DNA of 64,000 nucleotides from Photorhabdus caribbeanensis (GTDB lineage: Bacteria > Pseudomonadota > Gammaproteobacteria > Enterobacterales > Enterobacteriaceae): contig NZ_RCWB01000020.1 in NCBI RefSeq assembly GCF_018448885.1, positions 36,901 to 100,900 of the forward strand. The letters are read 5' to 3'. The translations under genes were made by a program, and so were the position numbers. Below, piece by piece: positions 8,769-18,360 of the stretch (position 1 is the first letter of the stretch; the number at the start of each line of letters is the position of its first letter). The notes beneath the pieces were generated by a model that was not told the origin of the DNA, made no database searches, and saw only the letters and a program-made list of their open reading frames with translations.

Positions 8769-10211
8769 TTACTTTAACTGCATCGCATCACGTATCGTGA
8801 AGAACAGATCTGTCTGGTCAGTCAGCCCCACAACATTGGCTGCCTGGGGACCATAAGCGGCCACCCGAAGCTGAGCCCCCGTGTGCTCCTGCTCCTTACC
8901 TTCAGAATTACCGTAATTTACCGCCATCACCGAACCATCTTTAGTGATTAATGCCTGAGTCAACCCCGGAGATTTCAAATCAGCTTCGATAATCTGGCTG
9001 GCGTGAGCATGATCAGCGGTGACGATAACTAATGTATCACCATGTTTACGCGCATATTTCAAACCAACTTGCACCGCCTCATCCAATGCGACCGTTTCAC
9101 CAATCTGCCCACAAGGATTAGCTTTGTGATCCTGCTTATCAATCGAAGCACTCTCCACTTGTAAGAAGAAACCTTTCTTATTTTCTTTCAACAGATCAAT
9201 GGCTTTCTCCGTCATCTGCGCCAACGTCGGCGCATCAGGATTCCGTTTCGAGTTGACTTTACAAGTCACTGGGGGGTTATCAATATTACCGTGATAAACG
9301 GCTTTAGGTCCTTCCCAAGAAATGTCCATATTGTCTTCATGGAACAGACCCAACAGCGGTTTTTTCTGATCCGCTCTAGTCACGGATGCCAGTGACTTAG
9401 CATCCCTGGCAATCTGATAACCCTGCTCCTGTGCCTGCTGTTCCAACGTTTTATCCTTGCCAGCGCCGGCAACCGATTTCTGAGCGAAAAACTTGGCGCC
9501 GCCACCTAATGTGACATCAGCACGAGCCACTAATAATTGCTCGGTGATGGAACCACGCCCGCCATTTTCTAGCGCATTAGTTGGACATTTTTTTATCGTC
9601 TCCTGCGGGCCATAACAGTCACGGTCAGTGATATGCGCATACAGTGCTGCTGGCGTTGCATCCTGTATCCTAGCCGTCGTTACGTTACCTGTTGCTTTAC
9701 CATTCACTTTTGCCAGCTCAAGCAGAGTTTGATGATCTTTACCAAATACATCGACACCCAACGCGCCATTATAGGTTTTTACACCAGTAGCCCAAGCGGT
9801 GGCAGAAGCAGCTGAATCAGTCGCATAGTTGGGTTTATGACTCTTTTTATCCAGAGAATAGTGAGTGTACTGGCCGGTAAATGGCAAGGCATCAATTCCT
9901 TTGAAAAATCCACCCGCACCTTCCGCATAGTTACGGGCAATAGTAATTTCAGAATCCCCCATACCATCACCAATAAACAAAATAACGTTCTTAGCTTTAT
10001 GGTTATTGATCGCTGCTTTTAATGCCTCAGTCTGGTTTTGAGTCATACGGCGAGCACCGCCAAATTCCGTAATATTACCCTTCACCGCCCGACTTTCCGC
10101 CATAATTTGATTAGCATTTTGTTCATCAGCCGCCAACACCGGTAAGCTGACACCTGAAATTAAAGCTGAGACCATGACTGCAACCAAACTTTTCATATAC
10201 TTGTTCGACAT
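8769..10211 (-). CDS. phoA: Periplasmic alkaline phosphatase
   Basis: A 480-residue phosphomonoesterase that frees phosphate in the periplasm. After the signal peptide (cleavage near VLAAD) come the metal site FIGDGMGD, the nucleophile region [10 protein letters not shown] (Ser near residue 133), [10 protein letters not shown], and TADHAHAS; these ligands bind two Zn and one Mg. The ATG at 10211 follows a good AAGGAAAC ribosome-binding site; a further in-frame TTG at 10235 is less likely. A PHO-box-like site lies 70-90 bp upstream, so PhoB control under phosphate starvation is expected. Confidence 0.95.
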   Translation of the reverse strand: MSNKYMKSLVAVMVSALISGVSLPVLAADEQNANQIMAESRAVKGNITEFGGARRMTQNQTEALKAAINNHKAKNVILFIGDGMGDSEITIARNYAEGAGGFFKGIDALPFTGQYTHYSLDKKSHKPNYATDSAASATAWATGVKTYNGALGVDVFGKDHQTLLELAKVNGKATGNVTTARIQDATPAALYAHITDRDCYGPQETIKKCPTNALENGGRGSITEQLLVARADVTLGGGAKFFAQKSVAGAGKDKTLEQQAQEQGYQIARDAKSLASVTRADQKKPLLGLFHEDNMDISWEGPKAVYHGNIDNPPVTCKVNSKRNPDAPTLAQMTEKAIDLLKENKKGFFLQVESASIDKQDHKANPCGQIGETVALDEAVQVGLKYARKHGDTLVIVTADHAHASQIIEADLKSPGLTQALITKDGSVMAVNYGNSEGKEQEHTGAQLRVAAYGPQAANVVGLTDQTDLFFTIRDAMQLK

Positions 10212-10280
10212 TAAAGTTTCCTTATTAAAACGCAATCGGCATAAAAATCATCGTTATCTGGTAAAGGGATACTAAATAAA

Positions 10281-10301
10281 CTATGTGACAATTATGTGAA
10301 G
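10281..10301 (-). promoter_or_regulatory. Candidate PHO box for phoA
   Basis: On the minus strand, CTTCACATAATTGTCACATA contains TTCACA, a TAAT spacer and TGTCACA. This resembles two CTGTCAT half-sites separated by 4 bp, the PhoB-binding layout, at a sensible distance from phoA. Confidence 0.55.
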
Positions 10302-10314
10302 AAAATAAATTAAT

Positions 10315-11883
10315 TCACCATTTCGCTACCAACGACCGGGTTCCGTGGTACAAGGTTTCACACCACGAAATATAGTTATGACCACTAGAAACCTCACTGG
10401 ATTCAACTGGATAACCTTTCTGTAATAACGTCTCTTTCAGACGACGATTATTATATAAAATGCCCTCCAATTCCCCCACACGGGTTTCAAACAATCCCGC
10501 TTGTAAATAGAAACGCAGCGGTTTTTTCTCCGCTTTGGCAAATTCACGGATCAACCATTCAGGTTTTTCCCCCTGAGGAGCCCACCAATATGAACCAGAC
10601 ATACTAAGAACATTGCCAAACAACTCAGGATGATTAAATGCCACCCATGAAGATGCCAATCCACCATAACTGGAACCCGAAATAATGGTACGTTCTGCCG
10701 GTGCTTTAATACCTTGACCGGCCAGCCACGGTATCAATTCACTCGCCATAAATTCAGCAAAATTAGGATTGGGCGGCAATTCCTGGCTCCGGCGTACACT
10801 ATCCAAGCTATCAATAAACACCACATACATAGGTGGGATCTTGCCTTGTTCAATCAGGGAATCGAAAAATCTATCAATGTAGTACTGCTTACGGTAAATC
10901 TTCCCATCAAACAGCACCAACATAGCAGTCTGTTTCATCGGAGTAACCGGTTGATAAATCACAATTTCTCGGCTATTACCCAGAATCTTACTCTCAAGCT
11001 GATGAAGTTTAGTCGCGCCATGAAAAGGCGATTGCTTAAATTGTGCGATATCACATAGAGTTGGCCTTAGCGCCAGCAATGAATCATGGTTAAACACATC
11101 TTCGGATACAACCGGTACTACATTTTTATTCAACGGATCAGCCTGTGCAGTAATCAAAATCGATCTACGCTGTTCCTCAGCCGTGCCTTCGATTCGTGGC
11201 AAATCCGGCGCCAATTTATATTGCATCAAGGTATCTGACGGAACGATATAGCTGCGAAACCAAACATCAGTCCCTGACAAATGTGACATCGGATCGTGAT
11301 CGCCACTCGGCGCACCAAAAATAAAGACATTCGCTTTCGCTCCACGCCACAGGAAAGTGACGCGCTTATTCTTATCATCATAATCTTCAATTAACGGCGC
11401 ACCCTTACGGGTTATTTCTCGCCAGAAGGCATGGGTACCTTTTCCTTGCGCGACTTCAACTTGGAGTTGTTTCAGGCGTGGACTCTCTGGCGGCTGCCTA
11501 TAATCATTATCCTTGGGAGTATAAGGCGGAAATGACAATGTAAGTTGCCACGGCTCTCCTGCTTTGCCCTTGGCTGCCAACCGATATTTTCCTGCCTGAG
11601 GAACAGTAAAGCCAATTGACTGACGAGCATCCACCGGGTTATCAGTGAAAAGCGTGCGAATATGTTGTTGATTACCCTTCTGCACCACCAATTTTTGCAT
11701 ACCCAGTGCCGATCCTTTTACATAATGCTCAGCCTGAATTTTAAACTCAATGCATGCTACCCCTTGAGAATTAAAATTTCCGGCTATCGCCTGTTGATCT
11801 TGCTGAAATTTTATTTGATGACACTGAGAGGCAAAGACATTAAAGGAAGCCATAAGAGCACATATCATTATGTTTACTTTCAT
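10315..11883 (-). CDS. Exported Fes-like (enterochelin esterase family) hydrolase
   Basis: A 522-residue protein with an N-terminal signal peptide (cleavage near VFAS) and a Fes-type N-terminal domain. The C-terminal half is an esterase-D alpha/beta hydrolase with nucleophile motif GSSYGG (about residue 407), an acid in the ETRVGELEG region, and a late HNYISW histidine. E. coli Fes is about 400 residues and cytosolic; this longer, exported relative should act in the periplasm. Iron-siderophore hydrolysis is plausible from the family, but no siderophore genes are nearby and other ester substrates are possible. Confidence 0.8.
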   Translation of the reverse strand: MKVNIMICALMASFNVFASQCHQIKFQQDQQAIAGNFNSQGVACIEFKIQAEHYVKGSALGMQKLVVQKGNQQHIRTLFTDNPVDARQSIGFTVPQAGKYRLAAKGKAGEPWQLTLSFPPYTPKDNDYRQPPESPRLKQLQVEVAQGKGTHAFWREITRKGAPLIEDYDDKNKRVTFLWRGAKANVFIFGAPSGDHDPMSHLSGTDVWFRSYIVPSDTLMQYKLAPDLPRIEGTAEEQRRSILITAQADPLNKNVVPVVSEDVFNHDSLLALRPTLCDIAQFKQSPFHGATKLHQLESKILGNSREIVIYQPVTPMKQTAMLVLFDGKIYRKQYYIDRFFDSLIEQGKIPPMYVVFIDSLDSVRRSQELPPNPNFAEFMASELIPWLAGQGIKAPAERTIISGSSYGGLASSWVAFNHPELFGNVLSMSGSYWWAPQGEKPEWLIREFAKAEKKPLRFYLQAGLFETRVGELEGILYNNRRLKETLLQKGYPVESSEVSSGHNYISWCETLYHGTRSLVAKW

Positions 11884-12209
11884 TTTTTTCTCTTCTTTAA
11901 TTGTTGATTATTGGTATTCAATTTTTTTGACACGGCAAATCATGCACTAAATTTTTATTTAATAATAAGAACAATTACTATTATTAATAGCATAAATTGT
12001 GTGTTAACTTTCATTAAAACAACTCTCTAACAAGACGAAATAATTTATGGGTGGATACATAAATAATTCAATATCTTGATATGATATTAGTCGAACCACC
12101 CTATCTTTCAAAAGATTAAGTAAAAAATAATACGGGATATAATCTATCCCGCATCGTCAAATTTGATAAAAATAAAACGAGTTAGCTACATCTGAATTAA
12201 ATACAGAAT
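11884..12209. other. AT-rich spacer upstream of the Fes-like gene
   Basis: No ORF. It holds a perfect 7 bp inverted repeat, AATAATA and TATTATT separated by 11 bp, at 11961-11985. It lies about 80 bp upstream of the esterase start and may be an operator. I do not see a convincing Fur box. Confidence 0.4.
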
Positions 12210-13655
12210 TTAACTCACATCCATAGAATCTAAAATCCCTTGGCTCATACTTTTAGCAAAATCCCAATCATATTTTTCATAAACACGAGACAGAGCAATA
12301 AAAGGCGCGCCTGAATAGAACATTTCATATTGAGTATGACGTGATGCAAATTCAGAACCGATCGCATCCCACACTAACTTCAATAATTTCACTCGTTCAA
12401 TGGGGGCCAGTAAAGTTGAATATTGTGTTTTTTCTATTAAATCACGAATTTCTGGATTTGCTAAATCAATATAATTTGACGGTAACATAATCACACCACC
12501 ACCTGAGAGTTTTCTGATGCTTTCTATCACCTTTGGATAAGTTGACTGCAATAAAACCTGGCAAGCATACAGTTGTGATCGATTGGGAATATAATATTCA
12601 TTATGCCGATCAGGATTGTGGATCAAACCACGAAACAGCCCTTCAATATTAGTAGCATAACAAGCAAGCTCTGCTAACGATTCACGAACAGCCGGAAATT
12701 CATTAACGCCGGTAGCTTCGGTAAGCTGATGGGCCAAACCCGTTAAAAAATGTAGCTTAACGGCATACCGAGCCATGCCCTGAACATCCATTAAAACGTC
12801 AGCGCCAGTTGCCAGAAATTGCCGACGACACATATCCGTATTTTTATACACAAAAACTCTTTCCCACGGAACAAAAACATCGTCGAAATAAATTACCGCA
12901 TCATTTTCGTCAAATTGATACGCTAAAGGGGAGTCAAATTTATTACTGCCTATTTCATAGGATTTTCTGGAAAGAATTTTTATTCCCTTAGTATTCAGCG
13001 GTAATGCAAAAGACACCGCATATTTATCATCAACGCCCTCTTTAAGTGGATTAAACACGCCAACAACCACTTCTTCTGCAAGGACGGCCGCGGTTCCTAA
13101 CATCTTTGCCCCGCGAACAATGATTCCTTGCGGTTTTTCTTCCAATACACCAAGAGTATGAAATTCGTTTTTTATATGCTCACTAGGCGTTTTGGAACGA
13201 TCACCTTGTGGATTGATTAATGTGAAAGCCAAATAAATATCTTTATCGCGGGCATATGAATAGTAATTTTTCAATGCCTCAGCCCTATCCTTAGAATATT
13301 CCTCAAATACTTCCAGATGAGTCATTATTCCGGTAAAAGCAGCAGAAACATGATCTGGACTTCTACCTAGCCAACCACAACTCTGCATTGCCCAAGCATA
13401 CGCAGCCTCACCTCTGGCAATTAATTTCTCTCGGGTAGTAGGAAGTTCCCAACATAAACCAACACGCTTACCACCAGGTGTTTCGAACGTCATCTGATCA
13501 GCATGTGCTGCCTGATAATCATAAAGTGAAGCTACGGTTCTAATTGCATTCCGAAAAGCAGGGTGATCCACGTGATTAGTAATCTTTTCTCCATTCAGAA
13601 AAATGGTTCTTCCATCACGCAAGCCTTCAATATATTCCTCACCGGTCTTAGACAT
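12210..13655 (-). CDS. HpaB-type FAD-dependent 4-hydroxyphenylacetate 3-monooxygenase (oxygenase component)
   Basis: A 481-residue flavin-dependent aromatic hydroxylase of the HpaB/PvcC group, which uses reduced FAD from a partner reductase to hydroxylate phenols. The N-terminal GEEYIEGLRDGRTIFLNGE, the central HLEVFEEYSKDRAEAL and the C-terminal YTEMFYSG-like region (YEMFYSGAPF) are typical. The ATG at 13655 is preferred to a TTG six bases upstream because it is spaced correctly from a strong GGAGGAAG ribosome-binding site. No HpaC reductase or meta-cleavage genes lie nearby. It therefore probably serves a biosynthetic or detoxifying role rather than full 4-HPA breakdown. Confidence 0.85.
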   Translation of the reverse strand: MSKTGEEYIEGLRDGRTIFLNGEKITNHVDHPAFRNAIRTVASLYDYQAAHADQMTFETPGGKRVGLCWELPTTREKLIARGEAAYAWAMQSCGWLGRSPDHVSAAFTGIMTHLEVFEEYSKDRAEALKNYYSYARDKDIYLAFTLINPQGDRSKTPSEHIKNEFHTLGVLEEKPQGIIVRGAKMLGTAAVLAEEVVVGVFNPLKEGVDDKYAVSFALPLNTKGIKILSRKSYEIGSNKFDSPLAYQFDENDAVIYFDDVFVPWERVFVYKNTDMCRRQFLATGADVLMDVQGMARYAVKLHFLTGLAHQLTEATGVNEFPAVRESLAELACYATNIEGLFRGLIHNPDRHNEYYIPNRSQLYACQVLLQSTYPKVIESIRKLSGGGVIMLPSNYIDLANPEIRDLIEKTQYSTLLAPIERVKLLKLVWDAIGSEFASRHTQYEMFYSGAPFIALSRVYEKYDWDFAKSMSQGILDSMDVS

Positions 13656-14241
13656 TAGCAACTTCCTCCGAAATAGAATTAATTTTAGGTAAATCGATCT
13701 TCAAAGGCATAGCAATTCCCTACCCTATTGTCGGGCATCGCCATTTAAATTTTTCTATCTAATTATTTTCTACGTATCCAGTATAGATTGAATCACAATG
13801 ATTCGATAAAATATTTCAGTAAATTTTCTTGAGTATCTGTGATCTCTCTCTTAATTTGATACATAAATACGATTTATCTTCTTACTCTATTTATCTTAAC
13901 CATCAACTCATTTAAGGACCAGTCCAGCTCCAGTATCACAATCCCAAGCTACACTGCGCTGAGGTATACCCACAAATTTAGCGCTAATAAATCAAAACCC
14001 TATTTCGATAGATTTTGGCATGGTGGTTTAATACGCAGCTACTTCGTGGGCTTTCCTTGCCTGTTCGCTGTACTTTGATATGAGTAAGTTTAATAAATAT
14101 ATTTACCAAGCAATCATTAAACAAATGTTTAGCAAAGTTTAATATATCATTGTTTTTTAGATTAATTTATTTTCAAAAAAATTTCCGGGGTGAGATTTTG
14201 GCTAGTTTGATGGGGAGCCCTCGATAGAGGGCTAAGGCTGG
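13656..14241. other. Non-coding stretch between hpaB-like gene and the DUF3037 module
   Basis: About 590 bp without a convincing gene. The first part is the promoter region of the hydroxylase. The rest, about 13900-14240, has short blocked frames on the minus strand and could be debris at the left edge of the accessory module. Confidence 0.4.
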
Positions 14242-15060
14242 TTATATTGAATGCTTTGCAAACTCGATTATTGATTTCTCATCATCATGACTTAGATGAA
14301 ATATCTCACTGAAATCCAAGGTTTTTCTTATCTCATCAATAGCTTTTTGCTCTGCCAGTCCTGGCTTTCTTCTGTGATCAATGGTGAACAAAACCGTCTT
14401 CATATTTAGGATATTTTCGCTTGCGGCTCTCTTTATTCTAGATACCCAAGTATCGCAATGCTCAAGCATTTTACTTGGTTCTTCCTGGGTAAAGGCTAAC
14501 GGCTTTATTGCACACAAAACATCTTTATTTTTCATGGCAACTAATGGCATTGAAAAACGGGTCAATTCACCTCCAACAGTTTCTTTTTTAAAAATATTTT
14601 TCAATTCCTGATGAGACTGAAATCGCTCCCTTAGTTCTCTGGCTAATATTTTTTCACGTTTTTCTTTTGTATGCTCAGTATGTTTCACGAACTTATTAAA
14701 CAGCCTGCTTAGTTCCTCTTTGCAATCGCAAGCTAGTAAGACTCTGGGTGGGCTATAGTAAAAAATTGATTCTTTTGGTGACGTGAATGTGTAAAAGAAA
14801 TCACGTATCTTTTCTGGACTATGCAACTCAGAAATTATGCTAGTGGCTATTTGTAACTCTCTATCTATAGATGGTTTTACTACATGAAAGATGGTGTCAT
14901 CTTTAAAGAAATTTTTTACACGAGCATCGTTTGTCTTGGTTAACCTGTAAACCATATAACCAAGTCTTGGCGCACAAATGATCACACCCACATTGGCAAA
15001 TTCTTCTGTCTCCGCATATGGCGCATATCTAACTATGCTATAGAGTAACGGTGTGTTCAT
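14242..15060 (-). CDS. DUF3037 protein, partner of HipA-like kinase
   Basis: A 272-residue protein of the DUF3037 type, recognised by its N-terminus (LLYSIVRYAPYAETEEFANVGVI). It is soluble, with no signal peptide or membrane segment, and its function is unknown. Its start codon overlaps the stop of the upstream HipA-like gene (ATGA), so the two are translationally coupled. Genes of these two families recur as pairs in many bacteria, which suggests they work together. Whether as toxin-antitoxin, defence or regulation is open. Confidence 0.75.
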   Translation of the reverse strand: MNTPLLYSIVRYAPYAETEEFANVGVIICAPRLGYMVYRLTKTNDARVKNFFKDDTIFHVVKPSIDRELQIATSIISELHSPEKIRDFFYTFTSPKESIFYYSPPRVLLACDCKEELSRLFNKFVKHTEHTKEKREKILARELRERFQSHQELKNIFKKETVGGELTRFSMPLVAMKNKDVLCAIKPLAFTQEEPSKMLEHCDTWVSRIKRAASENILNMKTVLFTIDHRRKPGLAEQKAIDEIRKTLDFSEIFHLSHDDEKSIIEFAKHSI

Positions 15061-15800
15061 ACTATGGTGCTCCGAAAGTTTTGATCTGATCCCCTGTTGA
15101 GCAAAGAAGTAACACTATTTAGTACAGCGTCCTTTTCTGGCAACTCATCAATCCATTCGTCAGGTAAATTTAAAATTGCTTCTTCGCATTTATTATTTAA
15201 TTTTGCAACAATATCATCAATGACCTCATCATCAGGTAAATCATAAACCCAATCTCTATGTATTGGTGAGAAGACATGAAGATCAAATTCCGATATATCG
15301 CATTGTGGGTCGAAAGCCAGATTATGATCAATAAGATAATATCTTTGTTTTTTGTAGTTATAAATGATATTTACATTACCCCCTTTCTTTGAAAGGCATC
15401 TATCAGAATTATTCACCAATCTGTCGAATAGATATATTTCTTTTTGTTTTTGTATATCAATAACTTCATGAACTAATGAAAATGTTATTGTTGCTGAATC
15501 TGCGATGTAACGTGAAGCATAGGCGTAGCCTGGACTTAATCCCCCCCTATAAATTGGAGGAAGATAGTCCACAAAGTCGTCTGGTACATAAACAACAGAG
15601 AAATCAGGGGTTGATAACCCAATGCTCTGTGCCAGAATTGACGCTATTAGTTCATGTATTAGCTGTGTTCTAGGCATTGACGCAGCGCTTTTTACCACGT
15701 AAAGATTGTCATCATTACATCGACATAAAAAAGGCTGAGTAGAACCTTCATCCATTTTGCGTATTAGTTCAACAACTTGTAATTCATCGTTATTATTCAT
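15057..15800 (-). CDS. HipA-like protein kinase domain
   Basis: A 247-residue protein resembling the HipA/PI4K-like kinase fold. A likely ATP-binding lysine is VVKSA (K37). The catalytic-loop pattern NNSDR with GNVN gives D133 and N142, and LIDHNLAF gives a metal-binding D158. Full HipA is about 440 residues; this lacks the N-terminal HipA subdomain and is a minimal kinase. No clear ribosome-binding site precedes the ATG. It heads a two-gene unit with DUF3037, and an XRE-type regulator lies 174 bp upstream on the same strand. The target is unknown. Confidence 0.7.
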   Translation of the reverse strand: MNNNDELQVVELIRKMDEGSTQPFLCRCNDDNLYVVKSAASMPRTQLIHELIASILAQSIGLSTPDFSVVYVPDDFVDYLPPIYRGGLSPGYAYASRYIADSATITFSLVHEVIDIQKQKEIYLFDRLVNNSDRCLSKKGGNVNIIYNYKKQRYYLIDHNLAFDPQCDISEFDLHVFSPIHRDWVYDLPDDEVIDDIVAKLNNKCEEAILNLPDEWIDELPEKDAVLNSVTSLLNRGSDQNFRSTIV

Positions 15801-15973
15801 GTTTTACATTTTTGATTAATACGTTATCTTATAGTAGCTGTAACTTAAATCATCTACTCGCCAACGTGTGGAACATCATACTGAATCACTATTGCCAAAT
15901 TATTGTGTGATAATACTCAGAATGCGATCCATCCCCATGAAAAGAGAACGTTTTGGTTATTAAAAAAAATTCC

Positions 15974-16339
15974 TTATGCTTTCTTTTTGCTTTTCTTCTG
16001 TGATAGTTCTTCTAATAACTGATTGTAATACCGTTTTTTTTCTTCAAGCGTTTTTAAAAGTTCATCAGCTTCGCTGTCTGGTAGTTCATCAAATAATTCT
16101 AGAAGAATTTTTTGTCTCTTTGATAATTCTATACATTGAGAAACCTCACCAGTGTTTGTATCAGTGTCTAAGTAGCCGATCGGCATGTGATAATCACGTT
16201 CTAAACGCCGAGCTGCTTTCTCTCCAAAAGAAGCTTTACCGTTAATAAGTTGCGATAAATAACTCTTCTCTTTTTCGGGAAGAGTTTTGGTAGAAAACCA
16301 TTCTTTAAGGCGTTTTCGCCTGATACCTTTTATGTCCAT
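15974..16339 (-). CDS. XRE/CI-like small DNA-binding regulator
   Basis: About 121 residues. The N-terminal half (KRLKEWF..EKSYLSQLINGKASFGEKAARRLERDYHMPIGYL) is a lambda-repressor-like HTH with the prophage-type LSQLINGKA..GEKAARRLE pattern. The C-terminal third is a lysine/glutamate-rich helix, likely a coiled coil for dimerisation. There is no LexA/CI peptidase domain. The ATG at 16339 gives the usual MDIKGIRRKRL start; an upstream GTG at 16378 in frame is less likely. It could act as the HipB-like repressor of the kinase pair downstream, or be a prophage remnant. Confidence 0.65.
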   Translation of the reverse strand: MDIKGIRRKRLKEWFSTKTLPEKEKSYLSQLINGKASFGEKAARRLERDYHMPIGYLDTDTNTGEVSQCIELSKRQKILLELFDELPDSEADELLKTLEEKKRYYNQLLEELSQKKSKKKA

Positions 16340-16460
16340 TCTGTAATTTTGATTAGTATTGACTAAACAAGCAAACACTTTACTCTCAGTTTAATAATTA
16401 ATAAACCTACATTTGAAACTTAATGAGTGAAACATAGAACTAAAAAATATATTGATTCAC

Positions 16461-16829
16461 TTGAACGTAGCAGCGGCAAAAATGCAGGGGGTTGAATACG
16501 AAATGCAGTTAATGGGAGCCGCTCAAAGTAACCAACCTAGCCCTGTATAGGTCGATTTCATTTACCGACAGGCTCAACAATATATCCCAGAACTTTCATC
16601 TGTTGTCAAAAGACGCCAGCAAGCGGCTAGCTCGGAGGACGCAGCCTACTTTATGGAGCGCGTCAAATCGAATGGTGGTCAAGCCACCTACCTCATTTTC
16701 GGTACAGAACTCAGTGTAGGTCATCATCATAATGAACGGTTTAACTTTGATGAAAACGTGATGACAACCGCGGTGGAAACATTAGCCGCTGTCACCCTTA
16801 ACTTACTGATTTCGGAGTTCATACTATGA
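16461..16829 (+). pseudogene. abgA: 3' remnant of abgA (M20 amidohydrolase), with internal stop
   Basis: A frame ending at 16829 encodes the C-terminal end of an AbgA-type peptidase: MGAAQSNQPSPV, then an in-frame TAG at 16548-16550, then VDFIYRQAQQYIPELSSVVK, SSEDAAYFMERV, GGQATYLIFGTEL and GHHHNERFNFDE. These are the closing metal-ligand and fold motifs of the family. Only about the last 120 of some 430 codons remain, and the upstream part is replaced by the kinase/DUF3037 module. The stop overlaps the abgB start (ATGA), showing the original operon. Confidence 0.85.
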
Positions 16830-18274
16830 ATAATTCATTAACTGAATTCATCCATGAATACATTAATCAACGCCAAAGTGATTTTACTTACCTTAGCGAT
16901 AAGATTTGGGAACACTCTGAGACCAACTTTAAAGAAAGCTTTTCTGCTGAACTGCTCGCAAATGCGTTAGAAAATGAAGGGTTTGTAGTTCAGCGTGGGG
17001 TAGGCAATATTGAGACCGCGTTTATCGCCAGTTATGGTAGTGGACACCCTGTGATTGCTTTACTTGGTGAGTATGATGCACTGGCTGGTTTAAGCCAAAA
17101 AGCAGGCTGTTATGAACCCAGCCCTATAGTTGAAAACGGTAACGGCCACGGGTGTGGACATAATTTATTGGGGACGGCCGCACTCGCTGCGGCATTTGCA
17201 GTGAAAGCCTGGCTGCAAAAAAATCAACGTCCTGGAACTGTGCGGTTTTACGGTTGCCCAGCAGAAGAAGGGGGTTCCGGTAAAACATTTATGGTCCGGG
17301 AGGGCCTTTTTGATGATGTTGATGCGGCAATTACATGGCATCCTCAATCATTCAGTAGCGTATTTAATGTCCAGTCTCTGGCAAATATCCAAACAGCATT
17401 TCATTTCAAAGGGATTGCATCACACGCCGCCAATTCCCCTCACTTAGGCAGAAGTGCTTTAGATGCGGTCAGTCTGATGAATGTGGGTGCTCAGTTTCTT
17501 CGTGAACATATCATTCAGGAAGCACGAATTCATTATGCAGTGACTAATACGGGCGGTATGTCGCCTAACGTTGTACAGGCTAATGCCGAAGTTTTATACC
17601 TTGTTCGAGCTCCTCAACTGGATCAGGCTCAAGATATTTACCAACGAGTTATTGATATCGCTAAAGGTGCCGCCTTAATGACCGGTACGCAATTGAATAT
17701 TCGCTTTGACACAGCGTGTTCAAATGATGTTCCTAACCGCACGATAGAAAGAGTGATGTATCAGTATATTCAAGCTTTTGGTATTCCTGAATACACTGAT
17801 GAAGAACGCCAATTTGCTGAAAAAATCCATCAAACACTGACAAAAGATGATTTACGCAATGTCAAATTCAATGCAGCTCAGATAGCGGGTGAAGAGGGTA
17901 AACTCTGGAGTGAGCGACAAGGGGAAAAAGCTCTGACAGATGAAGTCTTACCCTATATAGAATCGCAAGAGTTAATGTATGTCTCTACCGATGTTGGGGA
18001 TGTTAGCTGGGTAACACCAACCGCCCAATGCTTCAGCCCCTGCTTTGCCTTTGGTACACCACTACATACTTGGCAACTAGTCGCACAAGGGCGTTCATCC
18101 ATTGCTCACAAAGGGATGTGTCTTGCCGGGAAAATTATGGCCGCTACCGCGCTTGAATTATTAACAGACCCTGCTCTGCTATCAGAGGTTCAATCGGAGT
18201 TCAAGCGCCAGAGGGATAAAAATCCCTATCAGAGCCCTATTCCACCCGATGTTAAACCATCACCTTTGAAGTAA
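16826..18274 (+). CDS. abgB: p-Aminobenzoyl-glutamate hydrolase subunit B-like M20 amidohydrolase
   Basis: A 482-residue M20D amidohydrolase, nearly the same length as E. coli AbgB. Metal-binding GHGCGHNLLGTAAL is near residue 110, the PAEEGGSGK glutamates near 148, and the lid domain has GIASHAANSPHLGRSALDAV. In E. coli, AbgA and AbgB form a heterodimer that cleaves the folate breakdown product p-aminobenzoyl-glutamate. Here abgA is destroyed, so AbgB must act alone, have another partner, or be heading for loss. No abgT transporter is present. Confidence 0.88.
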   Translation: MNNSLTEFIHEYINQRQSDFTYLSDKIWEHSETNFKESFSAELLANALENEGFVVQRGVGNIETAFIASYGSGHPVIALLGEYDALAGLSQKAGCYEPSPIVENGNGHGCGHNLLGTAALAAAFAVKAWLQKNQRPGTVRFYGCPAEEGGSGKTFMVREGLFDDVDAAITWHPQSFSSVFNVQSLANIQTAFHFKGIASHAANSPHLGRSALDAVSLMNVGAQFLREHIIQEARIHYAVTNTGGMSPNVVQANAEVLYLVRAPQLDQAQDIYQRVIDIAKGAALMTGTQLNIRFDTACSNDVPNRTIERVMYQYIQAFGIPEYTDEERQFAEKIHQTLTKDDLRNVKFNAAQIAGEEGKLWSERQGEKALTDEVLPYIESQELMYVSTDVGDVSWVTPTAQCFSPCFAFGTPLHTWQLVAQGRSSIAHKGMCLAGKIMAATALELLTDPALLSEVQSEFKRQRDKNPYQSPIPPDVKPSPLK

Positions 18275-18289
18275 CTTTGTTCCGATAAA

Positions 18290-18320
18290 TACTGGTTTGC
18301 CTATAACAGTCAAACCAGTA
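18290..18320. terminator. Hairpin after abgB
   Basis: TACTGGTTTG and CAAACCAGTA arms (10 bp, perfect) with an 11-nt loop between the convergent abgB and DUF3156 genes. There is no long T run. Confidence 0.6.
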
Positions 18321-18330
18321 CTCGGTCACT

Positions 18331-18352
18331 TATACCCGTTATCTTTCAAGTT
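18331..18352 (-). repeat. End fragment of a dispersed repeat
   Basis: TATACCCGTTATCTTTCAAGTT is nearly the reverse complement of the sequence at 7939-7960. It is a second terminal fragment of the 124 bp repeat family seen in full at 52339-52462. Confidence 0.7.
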
Positions 18353-18360
18353 ATCTCTTA

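Noticed and set aside
11961..11985. AATAATA-N11-TATTATT as a Fur box for the Fes-like gene
   Set aside because: It is a good dyad but lacks the GATAAT/ATTATC core spacing, so it is kept only as an unassigned inverted repeat.
13900..14240. Possible gene remnant left of the DUF3037 gene
   Set aside because: Only a short minus-strand frame ending in YSEQARKAHEVAAY can be read; too little to name.
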